Assembly: GCA_903874955.1 (NCBI GenBank)
Contig: CAIQTY010000047.1
Coordinates: forward strand, 48,101 to 112,100
Length of the DNA: 64,000 nt
Source of the DNA: an uncultured Alphaproteobacteria bacterium
GTDB lineage: Bacteria; Pseudomonadota; Alphaproteobacteria; Paracaedibacterales; CAITNM01
Reading direction: 5' to 3'
Positions within the stretch are counted from its first letter, which is position 1. Every line of letters begins with the position of its first letter. Shown here one piece after another: positions 16,117-26,378 of the stretch. The notes under the pieces are model-generated. The model searched no databases. It worked only from the letters and a program-made list of their open reading frames with translations, and had not been told where the DNA came from. A program made the position numbers and the translations under genes.

Positions 16117-16193
16117 TGGCGCGTCCTAGAGGATTCGAACCTCTGACCTACGGCTTAGAAGGCCGCCGCTCTATCCAGCTGAGCTAAGGACGC
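16117..16193 (-). tRNA. tRNA-Arg (anticodon TCT), CCA encoded
   Basis: The minus strand folds as a tRNA. The 7-bp acceptor stem pairs GCGTCCT with AGGACGC. The D-arm contains AGCTCAGCTGGATAGAGC. The anticodon loop is CTTCTAA with anticodon TCT. The T-arm has GGTTCGAATCC. The discriminator is G and a 3' CCA is encoded at 16117-16119. A run of seven T follows directly. This tRNA reads AGA/AGG arginine codons. Confidence 0.96.
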
Positions 16194-16202
16194 ACTTAAA
16201 GT

Positions 16203-16231
16203 AAGGTAATCAAACTTTGTAAAAAATTCAA
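16203..16231 (-). promoter_or_regulatory. Candidate sigma-70 promoter for tRNA-Arg
   Basis: On the minus strand TTGAAT (16231-16226) and TACCTT (16208-16203) are separated by exactly 17 bases, and the tRNA begins ten bases after the -10 box. The boxes are imperfect, and such matches are frequent in AT-rich DNA, so confidence is modest. Confidence 0.4.
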
Positions 16232-16357
16232 GAGATGCTTGTTGCAAATTAGTAATTGGTTGAAAATCAAGAGAGGTTTTCTATGATGGGCAGTTGTGAA
16301 GGGGGATTTTATTAGGTACCATTATACAACTTAAAAAATGCTTTTTCGAAGGTTTTC

Positions 16358-17242
16358 ATGAAACTTACAAACTATGTAATGAACATCCTTAACGTTAAAC
16401 CAGAAAAGCGTGAAAAATTTGCACGTGAAGCAAAAAGTCTTACCAAGTTTATTATAGGATTTTTAATTTTCAGTACGTTATTTTTTAAACCATTCAATAT
16501 CCCAACAGGATCTATGATACCTAACTTACTGATTGGCGATTTTCTGGTTGTGAATAAATTCGCTTACGGATACACGCGTTACAGTTTGCCTTTTGGGGCT
16601 GAAATTGATTGGTTTAAGGGGCGCATCATACCAGAAAATCCAAAAGTTGGTGATATTGGAGTGTTCCACAATCCAAAGGATCATGAACCGTTTTCGATTC
16701 TTGGCATTAGGCTATGGGATTCTGCAAAAGATTACGTAAAACGTATCATTGCATTGCCAGGTGATAGGGTGCAAATGAGAAAAGGCCGTTTGTGGATTAA
16801 TAGAAAAGAATGTCCTATTAAGCGTATCGAAGACTTTCCAATGCGTGCTGGAGATTTACCTTACAGAATGAGGTCTTCTACAAATCCAGATGAGATGGTT
16901 ATGGTAGAAAGGTATTTAGAGACTCTACCTAACGGTGTACAGCATACCTACATAAAATGTATTCCTTTTGGAAAAGCACCAGCATTTTACCATGATCCAG
17001 ACCATAGCTCAGACGACACCCCAGAATATGTTGTTCCAGAAAATCATTTTATGATTATTGGTGATAATCGTGATGGTTCCTTGGATAGCCGCTACATGAA
17101 CGATAAAGTGACGTTTATACCCTTCGATCATCTTATGGGTAAGGTTGCTTTTGTTTTCTTTTCAACTTCAGCAAAATTAACCCAAATTCATAAGTGGTTT
17201 ACGGGGCTTCGTCTTGAACGGGTAATGTCTATTCCCAAATGA
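16358..17242 (+). CDS. lepB: Signal peptidase I LepB
   Basis: LepB cleaves signal peptides at the outer face of the cytoplasmic membrane. A single N-terminal membrane helix (about residues 29-45) precedes the catalytic Ser52 in PTGSMIP. The general base Lys128 lies in YVKRIIALPGDR, and GDNRDGSLDSR (box E) is near residue 240. Length (294 aa) is normal. Its stop overlaps the rnc start (ATGA), which is the common alphaproteobacterial lepB-rnc pair. It would process the numerous exported proteins encoded here. Confidence 0.96.
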   Translation: MKLTNYVMNILNVKPEKREKFAREAKSLTKFIIGFLIFSTLFFKPFNIPTGSMIPNLLIGDFLVVNKFAYGYTRYSLPFGAEIDWFKGRIIPENPKVGDIGVFHNPKDHEPFSILGIRLWDSAKDYVKRIIALPGDRVQMRKGRLWINRKECPIKRIEDFPMRAGDLPYRMRSSTNPDEMVMVERYLETLPNGVQHTYIKCIPFGKAPAFYHDPDHSSDDTPEYVVPENHFMIIGDNRDGSLDSRYMNDKVTFIPFDHLMGKVAFVFFSTSAKLTQIHKWFTGLRLERVMSIPK

Positions 17243-17904
17243 CAATTGAAGAAGTATTAGGTTACCAATTTAAGAAAAAAAGCCTTCTTGTTCAGGCGCT
17301 TACACCACCTGTTTTGCAACAGCGCAAAAATGGTAAAGCGTTTGAACGGCTAGAGTTTCTAGGTGATAGGATCCTTGGATTAGTTATTGCAGAAGCTCTC
17401 TACGTTCATTACTGCTACGACGAAGAAGGAAAATTAGCAAAAAGGCTTTCCTATTTAGCGTCTCGTGAATTTTGCCATACCATCGCAGAAAAAATGCAGT
17501 TAGCAGATTTCATTCCAATTAAAGTTGATGAGCTTAAGGGGACGTCGATCTTATCAAACTGTATTGAAGCTCTCATAGCAGCCCTTTATATAGATGGCGG
17601 TTTTGAAGTTGCTCAAAATTTTATTCATAAGTTTTGGGGGGAGGCCATTCGAGAATTAAACGAATTACCGAAGGACCCTAAAACCCTTGTGCAAGAATGG
17701 GCTCAAAAAAAAGGTATGGATATTCCTACCTATACAGAACTTAAGAGATCAGGCCCCGATCATGCGCCATTATATATGCTTGAAATCTCGTTAACTAATG
17801 GCTGGAAAGCAATAGGCGAGGGTAAAAATAAAAAGCTTGCAGAAAAAGATGCAGCAGAAAAGCTTTGGCATGTAATTACCTTCGAGTGTATAGTTAAAAC
17901 TTAA
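17239..17904 (+). CDS. rnc: Ribonuclease III
   Basis: RNase III cuts double-stranded RNA, including rRNA precursors. The signature ERLEFLGDRILGL lies at residues 36-48 with Glu39 and Asp43. The second catalytic segment, NCIEALIAALYIDGG, has the essential Glu110, but the position usually occupied by a metal-binding Asp (two residues into the segment, equivalent to E. coli Asp114) reads Asn107. A double-stranded-RNA-binding domain follows (about 150-215), ending KLAEKDAAEKLW. Length (221 aa) is normal. It is translationally coupled to lepB. Confidence 0.94.
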   Translation: MTIEEVLGYQFKKKSLLVQALTPPVLQQRKNGKAFERLEFLGDRILGLVIAEALYVHYCYDEEGKLAKRLSYLASREFCHTIAEKMQLADFIPIKVDELKGTSILSNCIEALIAALYIDGGFEVAQNFIHKFWGEAIRELNELPKDPKTLVQEWAQKKGMDIPTYTELKRSGPDHAPLYMLEISLTNGWKAIGEGKNKKLAEKDAAEKLWHVITFECIVKT

Positions 17905-18011
17905 AAAATAATAACTTAAAAAATAAGACTTTGAAGCCACGAAGTAACAAGAATATTTTGTGTTCAAATAAGAAAAATAAAGTCCCATTATTGAATTTAA
18001 AATAATTGGTT

Positions 18012-18020
18012 TTATCCACA
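18012..18020 (+). promoter_or_regulatory. Single perfect DnaA-box-like 9-mer
   Basis: The sequence TTATCCACA matches the consensus DnaA box. It lies 27 bases upstream of the -35 box of clpX, in the rnc-clpX spacer. One box alone does not mark an origin; it could let DnaA influence clpX transcription, or occur by chance. Confidence 0.3.
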
Positions 18021-18047
18021 AAAAAAGAGGCTGCGGTTAACTCTTTC

Positions 18048-18076
18048 TTGACTTTTCGGCCGCATAGTTGAAGTAT
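18048..18076 (+). promoter_or_regulatory. Candidate sigma-70 promoter of clpX-lon
   Basis: TTGACT (18048-18053) and AAGTAT (18071-18076) are separated by exactly 17 bases. The -10 box ends 51 bases before the clpX ATG. No clpP lies upstream, so clpX and lon would start from this site. Confidence 0.5.
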
Positions 18077-18127
18077 AGGTTGTGTCCTTTAGGGGCGCTG
18101 CCATTTATTTTTTGATTTGGAGAAAAT

Positions 18128-19390
18128 ATGAGCAAATCTTCTAGCGATAGCAAAAATACTCTGTATTGCTCTTTTTGTGGAAAGAGTCAACACGAGGTAC
18201 GCAAGCTAATTGCAGGGCCAACGGTTTTTATTTGCGATGAATGCGTAGAGCTATGCACTGATATTATTCAAGAGGAAAATTCAGGGCCTCGGTTATTGAC
18301 TGAGGGTGTACCAACACCTTTAGAAATTCGCAAAGTCCTTGATGATTATGTTATAGGTCAAGATCACGCAAAGAAAGTACTTTCTGTTGCCGTTCACAAC
18401 CATTACAAAAGACTTAATCATACTGGTAGAAATAGTGAAGTAGAAATCGCAAAATCAAACATTATGCTTGTAGGTCCAACGGGAAGCGGTAAGACACTTC
18501 TTGCACAGACATTGGCTCGGATTATTGATGTACCATTCACAATGGCAGATGCCACCACATTAACTGAAGCAGGTTATGTCGGTGAAGATGTTGAAAATAT
18601 TATTTTAAAACTCCTTCAGGCAGCAGATTATAATGTGGAACGCGCTCAGCGAGGAATTGTTTACATCGATGAAGTTGACAAAATTTCAAGAAAATCAGAC
18701 AACCCCTCAATTACTCGAGATGTATCCGGTGAAGGTGTACAGCAAGCGCTTTTGAAAATTATGGAAGGTACTGTTGCATCCGTTCCTCCCCAAGGAGGAA
18801 GAAAGCATCCTCAGCAAGAATTTTTACAAGTCGACACAACTAATATTTTGTTTATTTGTGGTGGTGCTTTTGCTGGTTTAGAAAAAATTATTGCAGGCCG
18901 TAAAAAAGGCAGTGGAATTGGATTTGGCGTTGAAGTGAAGGGCCCTCAAGATCATAAAGTAGGTGAATTACTAAGAAATCTTGAACCAGAAGATTTATTG
19001 AAATTTGGCCTGATTCCTGAGTTTATCGGTCGTTTACCTGTCGTTGCAACTTTGGGAGATTTGGACGAATCTGCATTGGTAGAGATTTTGTCTAGCCCAA
19101 AAAATGCCCTATTAAAGCAATACGCGCGCTTATTTGAAATGGAAGACGTAAAGTTAACCTTTGATAATGAAGCGCTTCATGCTGTTGCTAAAAAAGCGCT
19201 CATTCGAAAGACAGGAGCGCGTGGTCTAAGGTCCATTATGGAAAGTATTTTACTCGATACCATGTACGAACTTCCTTCAAGGGAAGACGTAGAAGAGGTT
19301 GTAATAAACCGAGAGGTGGTAGATAATAAAGGTGAGCCTGTTATTGTTCCAAGGATTGAAGAACCTAAACGTCAAGAAGGTGCTCGCTAA
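18128..19390 (+). CDS. clpX: ATP-dependent Clp protease ATP-binding subunit ClpX
   Basis: ClpX is the AAA+ unfoldase that feeds substrates to ClpP; in alphaproteobacteria it degrades cell-cycle regulators such as CtrA. A four-Cys zinc-binding domain has Cys14, Cys17, Cys36 and Cys39. Walker A is GPTGSGKT at 116-123, and Walker B is [10 protein letters not shown]. The pore segment GYVGEDVEN and IGF-type loop residues are seen. Length (420 aa) is standard. The stop shares one base with the lon ATG (TAATG). clpP, the usual upstream neighbour, is not immediately upstream here. Confidence 0.98.
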   Translation: MSKSSSDSKNTLYCSFCGKSQHEVRKLIAGPTVFICDECVELCTDIIQEENSGPRLLTEGVPTPLEIRKVLDDYVIGQDHAKKVLSVAVHNHYKRLNHTGRNSEVEIAKSNIMLVGPTGSGKTLLAQTLARIIDVPFTMADATTLTEAGYVGEDVENIILKLLQAADYNVERAQRGIVYIDEVDKISRKSDNPSITRDVSGEGVQQALLKIMEGTVASVPPQGGRKHPQQEFLQVDTTNILFICGGAFAGLEKIIAGRKKGSGIGFGVEVKGPQDHKVGELLRNLEPEDLLKFGLIPEFIGRLPVVATLGDLDESALVEILSSPKNALLKQYARLFEMEDVKLTFDNEALHAVAKKALIRKTGARGLRSIMESILLDTMYELPSREDVEEVVINREVVDNKGEPVIVPRIEEPKRQEGAR

Positions 19391-21819
19391 TGGCAAAAAA
19401 GAACGAATCGCTTTCAATAGTCCAGGGGGAATTATTTCCTGTTCTCCCTTTGAGAGATATCGTTGTTTTTCCTCATATGATTGTTCCTCTCTTTGTAGGT
19501 AGAGAAAAATCTGTCTTGGCTCTTGAGGACATGATGAGGACTAATGAAAAAAATCTCATTTTAGTCACTCAAAAAAACCCAACTGATGATAATCCAGAAG
19601 CTAAAGACTTATATTCAGTGGGAACGCTGGGCACGCTTTTACAGCTGTTAAAACTACCTGATGGTACCGTAAAAGTGCTAGTTGAAGGAATGCAGAGAGT
19701 ATCCTTAAATCAATTTGTGGACGACTCTCCGTTTTTCCAGGCTTATGGATCAATTATTTCCGAAGAACAAGGCAGTGAAGACGAGCTAGAAGCCCTGACT
19801 CGTGCTGTTGTTTCTCAGTTTGAGCAGTACATCAAGCTGAATAGAAAAATTCCTCCGGAAGTTTTGGTAACAGTAAATCAAATTACAGACCCAGCTCAAT
19901 TAGCTGATACTGTTGCGTCTTACTTCAGTTTAAAAATTCCAGATAAGCAAATTTTACTAGAAACAGCCAACATCAGTAAGCGCCTTGAAAAAGTTCTGGG
20001 TTATATTGAAAGCGAGAGCTCAGTCCTTCTGGTTGAGAAAAAGATTCGTACGCGCGTTAAAAAGCAAATGGAAAAAACTCAACGCGAGTACTACCTTAAT
20101 GAGCAGCTTAAAGCAATTAACAGAGAATTGGGTGAAGGTGAAGAGGGTAGAGATGAAATTGCTGATCTTGAAGAAAAAATTCGTACCGTAAAACTCAGCA
20201 AAGAAGCGAGAGAGAAAGCGGTAGCAGAAGTTCGCAAATTACGCACCATGAATGCTGCATCAGCAGAGTCAACAGTACTACGTAACTATTTAGACTGGCT
20301 CTTAAACATACCTTGGAAAAACCGCAGCAGAACTAAGAATGATTTGCAAGCTGCTGAGGATGTCTTGAATAAAGATCATTATGCCCTAAGCAAAGTTAAA
20401 GAGCGTATTCTAGAGTATTTAGCGGTGCAAGCACGGGTTGGTAAAGTGCGCGGTCAGATTTTATGTCTAGTAGGTCCTCCAGGCGTTGGTAAGACTAGCC
20501 TAGGTAAGTCATTAGCTAAAGCTACAGGGCGAAGTTTTGTGCGCATATCTTTAGGAGGCGTCAGAGATGAGTCCGAGATTCGTGGGCATAGGCGTACCTA
20601 TATTGGCTCTATGCCAGGTAAAATCATCCAAGGGATGAAAAAGGCAAAGACCTCGAACCCTTTGATATTGTTGGATGAAATCGATAAATTAGGCAGCGAT
20701 TGGCGCGGTGACCCTGCATCTGCACTATTAGAGGTGCTTGATCCTGAGCAGAACTCAAGTTTTAATGATCATTACCTCGAGGTCGATTACGATCTTTCCG
20801 ATGTCATGTTTATTACAACAGCTAATACCCTGAAGATGCCTCAGCCTTTGCTAGATCGCATGGAGATCATCCGTATTCCAGGATACACAGAAGATGAAAA
20901 GCTTGTAATTGCAAAGCAGCATTTACTGCCCAAGCAGCTTAAAGAGCATGGTATAAAAGAAGGTGAATTTTCAATTAGGGATGATGCCTTTCTTGAGCTT
21001 ATTCGCACTTACACCCGCGAGGCAGGCGTCCGTAACCTAGAGCGCGAGGTGACAAACCTCTGTCGCAAGGCTGTTCGAGAGATTATGAGTGATAAAATCA
21101 AGAAATTAGATATCACGAAAAAAAATCTTGGAAAATATGCTGGAGTGCAGCGTTTCCGGTTCGGTTTGGCAGAAGAGTTTGATACAGTTGGTGTTACAAC
21201 AGGACTCGCTTGGACAGAAGCTGGTGGTGAGTTGCTTAGCATTGAAGCTGTAGTGTTACCAGGTAATGGAAAAACCATGATTACGGGTAAACTCGGCGAT
21301 GTTATGCAAGAGTCAATCCAGGCAGCGCTTAGTTATGTGAGAGCGAGATCACCTCAATTTGGATTGAAACCTAGCCTGTTTGAGAAAAAGGATATTCATA
21401 TTCATGTTCCAGAGGGCGCAATTCCTAAGGACGGGCCATCGGCTGGTATCACAATGTGTACTTCTATTGTATCAGTTCTCACTGGTATTCCTGTACGCAA
21501 AGATATTGCGATGACGGGTGAGGTTACCCTGCGTGGGAATGTGCTACCGATAGGTGGTCTTAAAGAAAAACTTCTCGCAGCCCACAGAGGCGGGGTTAAA
21601 ACAGTTATTATCCCTCACGACAACGCAAAGGATTTAGCTGAAATACCTGACAATGTTACGAAAGGTTTAAAGATTATTCCTGTAAAGCATGTCGATGAAG
21701 TTCTAAGATTGGCTCTTTCAAAAGAACCACAACCAATAGAACACTCTGAAGACGAACCGGAAACCAAAGAAGATAAATCGCCTAAAAGCGGGACTTTAGC
21801 AAACCAAACTGTTCAATAA
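19390..21819 (+). CDS. lon: ATP-dependent Lon protease
   Basis: Lon degrades misfolded and regulatory proteins in the cytoplasm. The N-terminal LON substrate domain (about 15-210) is followed by AAA+ (Walker A GPPGVGKT near 362) and the protease domain. The catalytic Ser684 lies in PKDGPSAG and Lys727 in [14 protein letters not shown]. Length (809 aa) is normal. It overlaps clpX by one base. The acidic C-terminal extension after the protease domain looks disordered. A hairpin lies 40 bases after the stop. The gene usually found after lon in relatives (hup) is not present. Confidence 0.98.
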   Translation: MAKKNESLSIVQGELFPVLPLRDIVVFPHMIVPLFVGREKSVLALEDMMRTNEKNLILVTQKNPTDDNPEAKDLYSVGTLGTLLQLLKLPDGTVKVLVEGMQRVSLNQFVDDSPFFQAYGSIISEEQGSEDELEALTRAVVSQFEQYIKLNRKIPPEVLVTVNQITDPAQLADTVASYFSLKIPDKQILLETANISKRLEKVLGYIESESSVLLVEKKIRTRVKKQMEKTQREYYLNEQLKAINRELGEGEEGRDEIADLEEKIRTVKLSKEAREKAVAEVRKLRTMNAASAESTVLRNYLDWLLNIPWKNRSRTKNDLQAAEDVLNKDHYALSKVKERILEYLAVQARVGKVRGQILCLVGPPGVGKTSLGKSLAKATGRSFVRISLGGVRDESEIRGHRRTYIGSMPGKIIQGMKKAKTSNPLILLDEIDKLGSDWRGDPASALLEVLDPEQNSSFNDHYLEVDYDLSDVMFITTANTLKMPQPLLDRMEIIRIPGYTEDEKLVIAKQHLLPKQLKEHGIKEGEFSIRDDAFLELIRTYTREAGVRNLEREVTNLCRKAVREIMSDKIKKLDITKKNLGKYAGVQRFRFGLAEEFDTVGVTTGLAWTEAGGELLSIEAVVLPGNGKTMITGKLGDVMQESIQAALSYVRARSPQFGLKPSLFEKKDIHIHVPEGAIPKDGPSAGITMCTSIVSVLTGIPVRKDIAMTGEVTLRGNVLPIGGLKEKLLAAHRGGVKTVIIPHDNAKDLAEIPDNVTKGLKIIPVKHVDEVLRLALSKEPQPIEHSEDEPETKEDKSPKSGTLANQTVQ

Positions 21820-21858
21820 GCTATTTGCCCATAACCTAAGTTTGAGATTACCATTCAG

Positions 21859-21891
21859 CTAGTTTCCCCATGACTTGGTCATGGGGGCTAG
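21859..21891. repeat. Palindromic hairpin after lon (TGACTTGGTCA core)
   Basis: The sequence CCCCATGAC pairs with GTCATGGGG around a TTG loop and is extended by a CTAG/CTAG pair past a mismatch. No T-run follows, so it is not a classical terminator. Its core resembles two hairpins at 46969-47056, which suggests one family of small dispersed palindromic repeats. Confidence 0.5.
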
Positions 21892-22045
21892 TGAATAAAA
21901 TCAGCAGCAGACTTTGTAACTTACTATCCTTTGGACAAGCCAGAGGAAAATTCTAGTGGTGGCGAGCATTTTTGTACATTTTTTAACCTTTTAAGCGTCT
22001 CTAATCTCGTATTCGGGTTAACAGAAAATTTTAGAAATGTTTAAA

Positions 22046-23233
22046 CTAACTGCCCAAAATAGAACTAAGTGAACCAAAAAATCCATTCATGGTTTTTTCA
22101 AAGGTGTTTTTTGCGAAATCAATTCCTTTTCCTTTTACCTGATCTATTTCTTTTTCTTTTAAGTTCTTTATAAAGCTCTTTTCCTGTTTTTTCTTGTTTT
22201 TATTTGCTTCACGTGCTTCACGTTTTTCTTTTTCATCTTGCGTTTCCTGGTGGGGTAGATCAACTTTTTTCCATACTGAAACAGCTGGCTTAGCTTTTTG
22301 TTTTGTTATCTCTTCCCATTCTTCAGCTATGTTATTTTTGTATTCTTGCCTGAACAGGTTTTCTATCTCTTTTTTATCTTCTTTTTTGCTGTGTTTAAAC
22401 AGACTAATAATATACTTAATTAGATCGGGGAGAGGGGATTCATTTTGCGCCTCTTCTACAAGCGTTGCTCTTAAGCTTGAGAAAGTTCCAACGACTGTGT
22501 AAGCCGGATCGCTGCCAAAAAGCTGCTCCATTTTTACCATACTTTTTTCAATGGTATTTAAAAGCTCCTGGCGGGTACTATTTCGTTTTTGGGCATCCCA
22601 AGCAACTTGTAAAAAAAGTAACTCAACTAAGATTGGGTCTGCTTTCATATTTTCTAAGTTTCTTCCCGTTGGTGCCATATTAAGTCCACTTGCTTGAACG
22701 CGAATCCCTTCTTGAAATGCATTTTTAGCTCCATCAGATAGTACGTTGAAAATAGTGTTTGTAACTTGCATAGCGGGTTTGTTTTGTAGGTCTTTTGTGT
22801 AGTTAAAAATGTTACGAATAACTGTCTGATAGGCTGGGGCAATAAATCGTTGCTTAATAAACTCGTTAAGAAATTGTAAAATCTCTACGACCATCTCAGC
22901 ACGATCATTTTCTGAATTTTCAAATTGTTGTTCGAGTTCTTTTATTAAAATTTTTAAAATGTTGTTTTGGTAATTCGGTCCCTCGACCTGGTTACCATTT
23001 TCATCTAGTCTATACCAATTGGGTTCTATGTTTTCTTGTGTTTCATTAATATTACGTAGAAAATTTTCCATTCTTATATCAATACGAGCAAGATTTAACG
23101 ACATGTCCGAGCTAGAATCTGCGTTATTTGAATACCCACTATTATAGGATGATTTTTCATATGAGTTGTTATAATAACGAGCCCAAATAGAATTTAATCC
23201 CAAAATAAAAATAATAAAAAGTCTAAAATACAT
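22046..23233 (-). CDS. Exported protein of unknown function with charged coiled-coil C-terminus
   Basis: I do not recognise this 395-residue protein. A signal peptide (about residues 1-18, ending SIWARY) precedes a Tyr/Ser/Asn-rich stretch (19-45). A mostly helical body follows (about 60-300), then a very Lys/Glu-rich, coiled-coil-like tract (about 290-365). The end, TMNGFFGSLSSILGS, is hydrophobic and small-residue-rich. The gene is divergent from dnaB with a 100-base AT-rich spacer, and has no operon partner. It resembles, in overall build, the other large exported proteins of this window, which may be effectors or envelope proteins. Confidence 0.7.
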   Translation of the reverse strand: MYFRLFIIFILGLNSIWARYYNNSYEKSSYNSGYSNNADSSSDMSLNLARIDIRMENFLRNINETQENIEPNWYRLDENGNQVEGPNYQNNILKILIKELEQQFENSENDRAEMVVEILQFLNEFIKQRFIAPAYQTVIRNIFNYTKDLQNKPAMQVTNTIFNVLSDGAKNAFQEGIRVQASGLNMAPTGRNLENMKADPILVELLFLQVAWDAQKRNSTRQELLNTIEKSMVKMEQLFGSDPAYTVVGTFSSLRATLVEEAQNESPLPDLIKYIISLFKHSKKEDKKEIENLFRQEYKNNIAEEWEEITKQKAKPAVSVWKKVDLPHQETQDEKEKREAREANKNKKKQEKSFIKNLKEKEIDQVKGKGIDFAKNTFEKTMNGFFGSLSSILGS

Positions 23234-23335
23234 ATAAATTATAAGTTTATTTTTATCATTATAATTTAAATAGTATTAATTGTTGGTAAACGCTCTAGGG
23301 TATGATAGTTTTTGGGATGTAGGAGAGATGTATTT

Positions 23336-24763
23336 ATGGCCCAAGTTTTAGCCTTTGAAAAAAACCAATCAGTTCAAGCACTTCATAATTTAGAGGCAGA
23401 GCAATCATTACTTGGTGCCTTATTGCTTAATAATCAGGCATTCGAAGTTATTACTGAATTTTTGAAACCTGATCATTTTTCTCATCCGCTTCATAAAACT
23501 ATTTACGAAGTGATCGCTAGACTTATTGAACGCTCTCAAGTTGCAGACCCGATTACTCTAAAACCTTTACTCGAAAACGATCCCTTAATTCAAGAAGCAG
23601 GCGGAGTAGGCTACTTAGTAGATTTGGTATCAGGTGTTTCAAGTACGGTTAGCGTTCGTGACTATGGCCAGATGATCCATGAATTTTACTTGCGCCGAAG
23701 CCTTACTTCTATTGGAGATACCATCGTACGCAGTGCACATGATGTGAAATCAGAAGATACTGCTATGGAAAAAATAGAAAGTGCCGAAAAGCAGCTATAT
23801 GACTTGGCCAGTAGTGGCGATACGACCAGAGGTGCTGTAGCTTTTAAGGTGGCTCTAACAGAAGCTGTTAAGATGGCAGAGATTGCCTATCGGCGCGATA
23901 GTGCAATTGTTGGGGTTACAACAGGGCTTGCGGATATTGATCGATGGCTAGGTGGTTTACATCCTTCTGATTTAGTTATTGTAGCTGGTCGTCCTTCCAT
24001 GGGGAAAACCGTCCTTGGAACAAACATCGCTTTTAATGCAGCAAAAGCTTATCTTGATAACCCAAAAGAAGGCTGTAATGCCGTATTTTTCTCTTTAGAA
24101 ATGTCAGCTGAACAGCTAGCTACGCGTATTTTAGCGACCCAATCAAAAATTTCATCTGATCGTATTCGCCGAGGGGATATTAAAGCAGAGGATTTCCCAA
24201 ATCTTGTGACGGCAAGTCGATTGATTGAAAATTTGGGATTGTTTATTGACGATACACCAGCACTTACGGTTACAGCACTTCGTAACCGTGCAAGGCGGTT
24301 GCAGCGTCAACATGGTATAGGACTCATTGTTGTAGATTACTTGCAATTGCTTGAAGGGGGAGGGAAGAACCGAGGCGGTGATAACCGCGTACAGGAAATT
24401 TCTGATATTTCCCGTGGTCTCAAAGCGCTTGCCAAAGAACTTAACGTTCCTGTTATAGCAATGTCTCAGCTTTCTCGTGCAGTTGAACAACGTGAAGATA
24501 AGCGTCCTCAGCTTGCTGATTTACGTGAATCGGGTTCAATTGAACAAGATGCTGACGTGGTGATGTTCATCTACCGAGATGAATACTATGAGGCTCGTAA
24601 AGAACCACCAGTTGGAACAGATAAACATCTCGAATGGCAACAACGCATGGCAAAGGTGATGAATCAAGCAGAAATCATTATCGCAAAACAGCGCCATGGT
24701 CCCGTTGGAACAGTTAAACTATTCTTTGATGGAAAATATACTCGATTTGGAAATTTGCAATAA
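23336..24763 (+). CDS. dnaB: Replicative DNA helicase DnaB
   Basis: DnaB is the hexameric helicase that unwinds the replication fork. The N-terminal domain starts with LEAEQSLLGALLLN. The RecA-like motor has Walker A GRPSMGKT (about residue 218) and motif FFSLEMSAEQLATRI. DYLQLL and ADLRESGSIEQDADVV are the usual late motifs. The frame extends upstream to a TTG at 23312, but the ATG at 23336 has a GGAGAG site upstream and gives the normal length (475 aa). It stands alone, divergent from an unknown exported protein gene. Confidence 0.97.
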   Translation: MAQVLAFEKNQSVQALHNLEAEQSLLGALLLNNQAFEVITEFLKPDHFSHPLHKTIYEVIARLIERSQVADPITLKPLLENDPLIQEAGGVGYLVDLVSGVSSTVSVRDYGQMIHEFYLRRSLTSIGDTIVRSAHDVKSEDTAMEKIESAEKQLYDLASSGDTTRGAVAFKVALTEAVKMAEIAYRRDSAIVGVTTGLADIDRWLGGLHPSDLVIVAGRPSMGKTVLGTNIAFNAAKAYLDNPKEGCNAVFFSLEMSAEQLATRILATQSKISSDRIRRGDIKAEDFPNLVTASRLIENLGLFIDDTPALTVTALRNRARRLQRQHGIGLIVVDYLQLLEGGGKNRGGDNRVQEISDISRGLKALAKELNVPVIAMSQLSRAVEQREDKRPQLADLRESGSIEQDADVVMFIYRDEYYEARKEPPVGTDKHLEWQQRMAKVMNQAEIIIAKQRHGPVGTVKLFFDGKYTRFGNLQ

Positions 24764-24788
24764 TCAATAAGGGCCTAAAATTTCACGG

Positions 24789-24803
24789 TTAAGTTATTTT
24801 TAA
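24789..24803 (+). promoter_or_regulatory. CtrA-box-like site (TTAA-N7-TTAA)
   Basis: TTAAGTTATTTTTAA lies 46 bases before the ATG of the exported protein gene at 24850. It has the alphaproteobacterial CtrA spacing and differs by two bases from the site before fliL. By my estimate several such matches are expected by chance in 64 kb of this composition, so only the similarity of the two sites is notable. Confidence 0.25.
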
Positions 24804-24849
24804 TAAATCCTAGGTACTATTTACTCAGATAACCCATGTGTTTGTTAAC

Positions 24850-26346
24850 ATGAATTGTAAATATGTACTGACTTTCTTGGTTGCCTTAAATCTAGGTTCG
24901 GTTTTTTCAAGCGAAAGGCCTGATCTAGCCGAAGAGCTAGTTAGTCAAAAAGGTAAAGCAGTATTGCAAACCCTTGAAAGTATAGGACTTTGTGACCTAA
25001 AAAAACAATTTAAATTTGGTGGTGCTCAATTAGACCCTTATAACGCGGGTGTTCGCGAATTTCGTAAGTTAATAATAGGGCTTGATTCAGAAAACCTTAG
25101 AGGAATTGTAGAAAGCAATAATGAATTTTTTAAAGGATTTTTAGGCGTTAGTCTCATTTATGGCTGGGCTCTTAACCAACGTAAAGAAATTGTTACCCCT
25201 TTCTATGTTGGAAAGTATTTTAGTTTTCATAAGATGTTTGAGGATCTTGCAAACGAAATAGGTGGATATACTAAAACATTTCTTAAAAGTAGATTTATAC
25301 TCGGACTACAGGCTGTTGAAAAGGATCGGTTTAGATTTCTTTTCGATGGAATTATTCCACTGCATTACGCTATTTCGCAAGTGAGGGTGGAAAAAGAAAG
25401 AGCCAGGCTTCCGACATTACCCTCAAGTACTGTTGGAGATAACAACACAGAATTGTCAAAGAAATTATTTAGAGAAACACTGCGTTCGCAAACCGAAGTA
25501 GAACAGGAAGATATAGCTTGGAGAGAACAGCCAGGAGTGGCTTATCATTTACTTAATAAAAAAGAATTTTCGTCAGTTGAAGAAAATTTATTAGCATGTG
25601 ATAGCCTGAAAAGCATTCAGCAGCTTTGTATTCAAACAGAGAAAGCAGAGTATCTTAAAATAAGCCCTAGTTCTATCGAGAAAATTTTAAGTCTACCGCA
25701 GGATACGCCAGTTACATATATACTTTATAACGGAACAATTAAGCAGTATATAGATCATATAAGAGAGACAACAGCAAAGCTGATTCATGTTGATGATCAT
25801 TCAGGTGCTCTTCACGAAGAGTCTAGTGATAGCTCCCTCCTAAAAATCTTAGAAGAAAATTCTAACGTGCATCCAAGAGTATCACAACAGCAAATAGATA
25901 GGGATAACAGACAATTTCTTAGGTCACATCCAAAATATTTCAGTATTGGTCCAGAGGTTACAGTAAAGAGGTTAATTAGTAATTTTTCCAAAGTAATAAA
26001 TACAAAAATGCTGACTGATAAATTAAAAAAAGAAATAATAGAGGAGGAAAAAGATGCTTTTTATTTCATCTCAAATAAATATTTTTTGAAAAATTTTCCA
26101 GAAAAACTAGAAGAAAATAGCCACGCAGCCTTATTACAAGCTTTTGCAAGGTACACAAGATCTATTAATCCTACCTTTGTGGCTGGAAATCAATATTTCA
26201 ACGTTATAAATAATCTAAAAATCAATGCTCCATTAAAAAACAGATATTATTTTCGTAGTAATCCATTTAAAGATGCATTCATGAGTCTTAGAGAGCAACT
26301 TCTGCACTATTGGCAGCTTCAGTGGAAAATAGATAATATCAAATAA
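24850..26346 (+). CDS. Exported protein of unknown function, 498 residues
   Basis: I do not recognise a family. The ATG at 24850 gives a signal peptide (MNCKYVLTFLVALNLGSVFS); an upstream GTG at 24838 would add four residues. The mature protein looks globular and largely helical, with scattered aromatic residues and no membrane helix. The segment CDSLKSIQQLCIQ and the Tyr-rich LPQDTPVTYILYNGTIK stand out, but match no motif I know. The gene has no partner: dnaB is upstream on the same strand and a convergent tlpA-like gene follows. A 21-base hairpin separates the two stops. Confidence 0.7.
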   Translation: MNCKYVLTFLVALNLGSVFSSERPDLAEELVSQKGKAVLQTLESIGLCDLKKQFKFGGAQLDPYNAGVREFRKLIIGLDSENLRGIVESNNEFFKGFLGVSLIYGWALNQRKEIVTPFYVGKYFSFHKMFEDLANEIGGYTKTFLKSRFILGLQAVEKDRFRFLFDGIIPLHYAISQVRVEKERARLPTLPSSTVGDNNTELSKKLFRETLRSQTEVEQEDIAWREQPGVAYHLLNKKEFSSVEENLLACDSLKSIQQLCIQTEKAEYLKISPSSIEKILSLPQDTPVTYILYNGTIKQYIDHIRETTAKLIHVDDHSGALHEESSDSSLLKILEENSNVHPRVSQQQIDRDNRQFLRSHPKYFSIGPEVTVKRLISNFSKVINTKMLTDKLKKEIIEEEKDAFYFISNKYFLKNFPEKLEENSHAALLQAFARYTRSINPTFVAGNQYFNVINNLKINAPLKNRYYFRSNPFKDAFMSLREQLLHYWQLQWKIDNIK

Positions 26347-26351
26347 GAGGT

Positions 26352-26372
26352 AGAGGAAGATTTACTTCCTCT
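26352..26372. terminator. Hairpin between convergent genes
   Basis: AGAGGAAG (26352-26359) pairs perfectly with CTTCCTCT (26365-26372) around an ATTTA loop. It lies between the stops of two convergent genes. Neither side has a T-run, so it is at best a weak bidirectional terminator or a transcript-end stabiliser. Confidence 0.4.
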
Positions 26373-26378
26373 GCAAAA

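Noticed and set aside
18012..18020. Origin of replication at the perfect DnaA box
   Set aside because: There is only one box here, no cluster and no dnaA, dnaN or hemE neighbour.
24152..24490. 112-aa antisense ORF inside dnaB
   Set aside because: It lies fully inside dnaB with no motif or ribosome site; a shadow frame.
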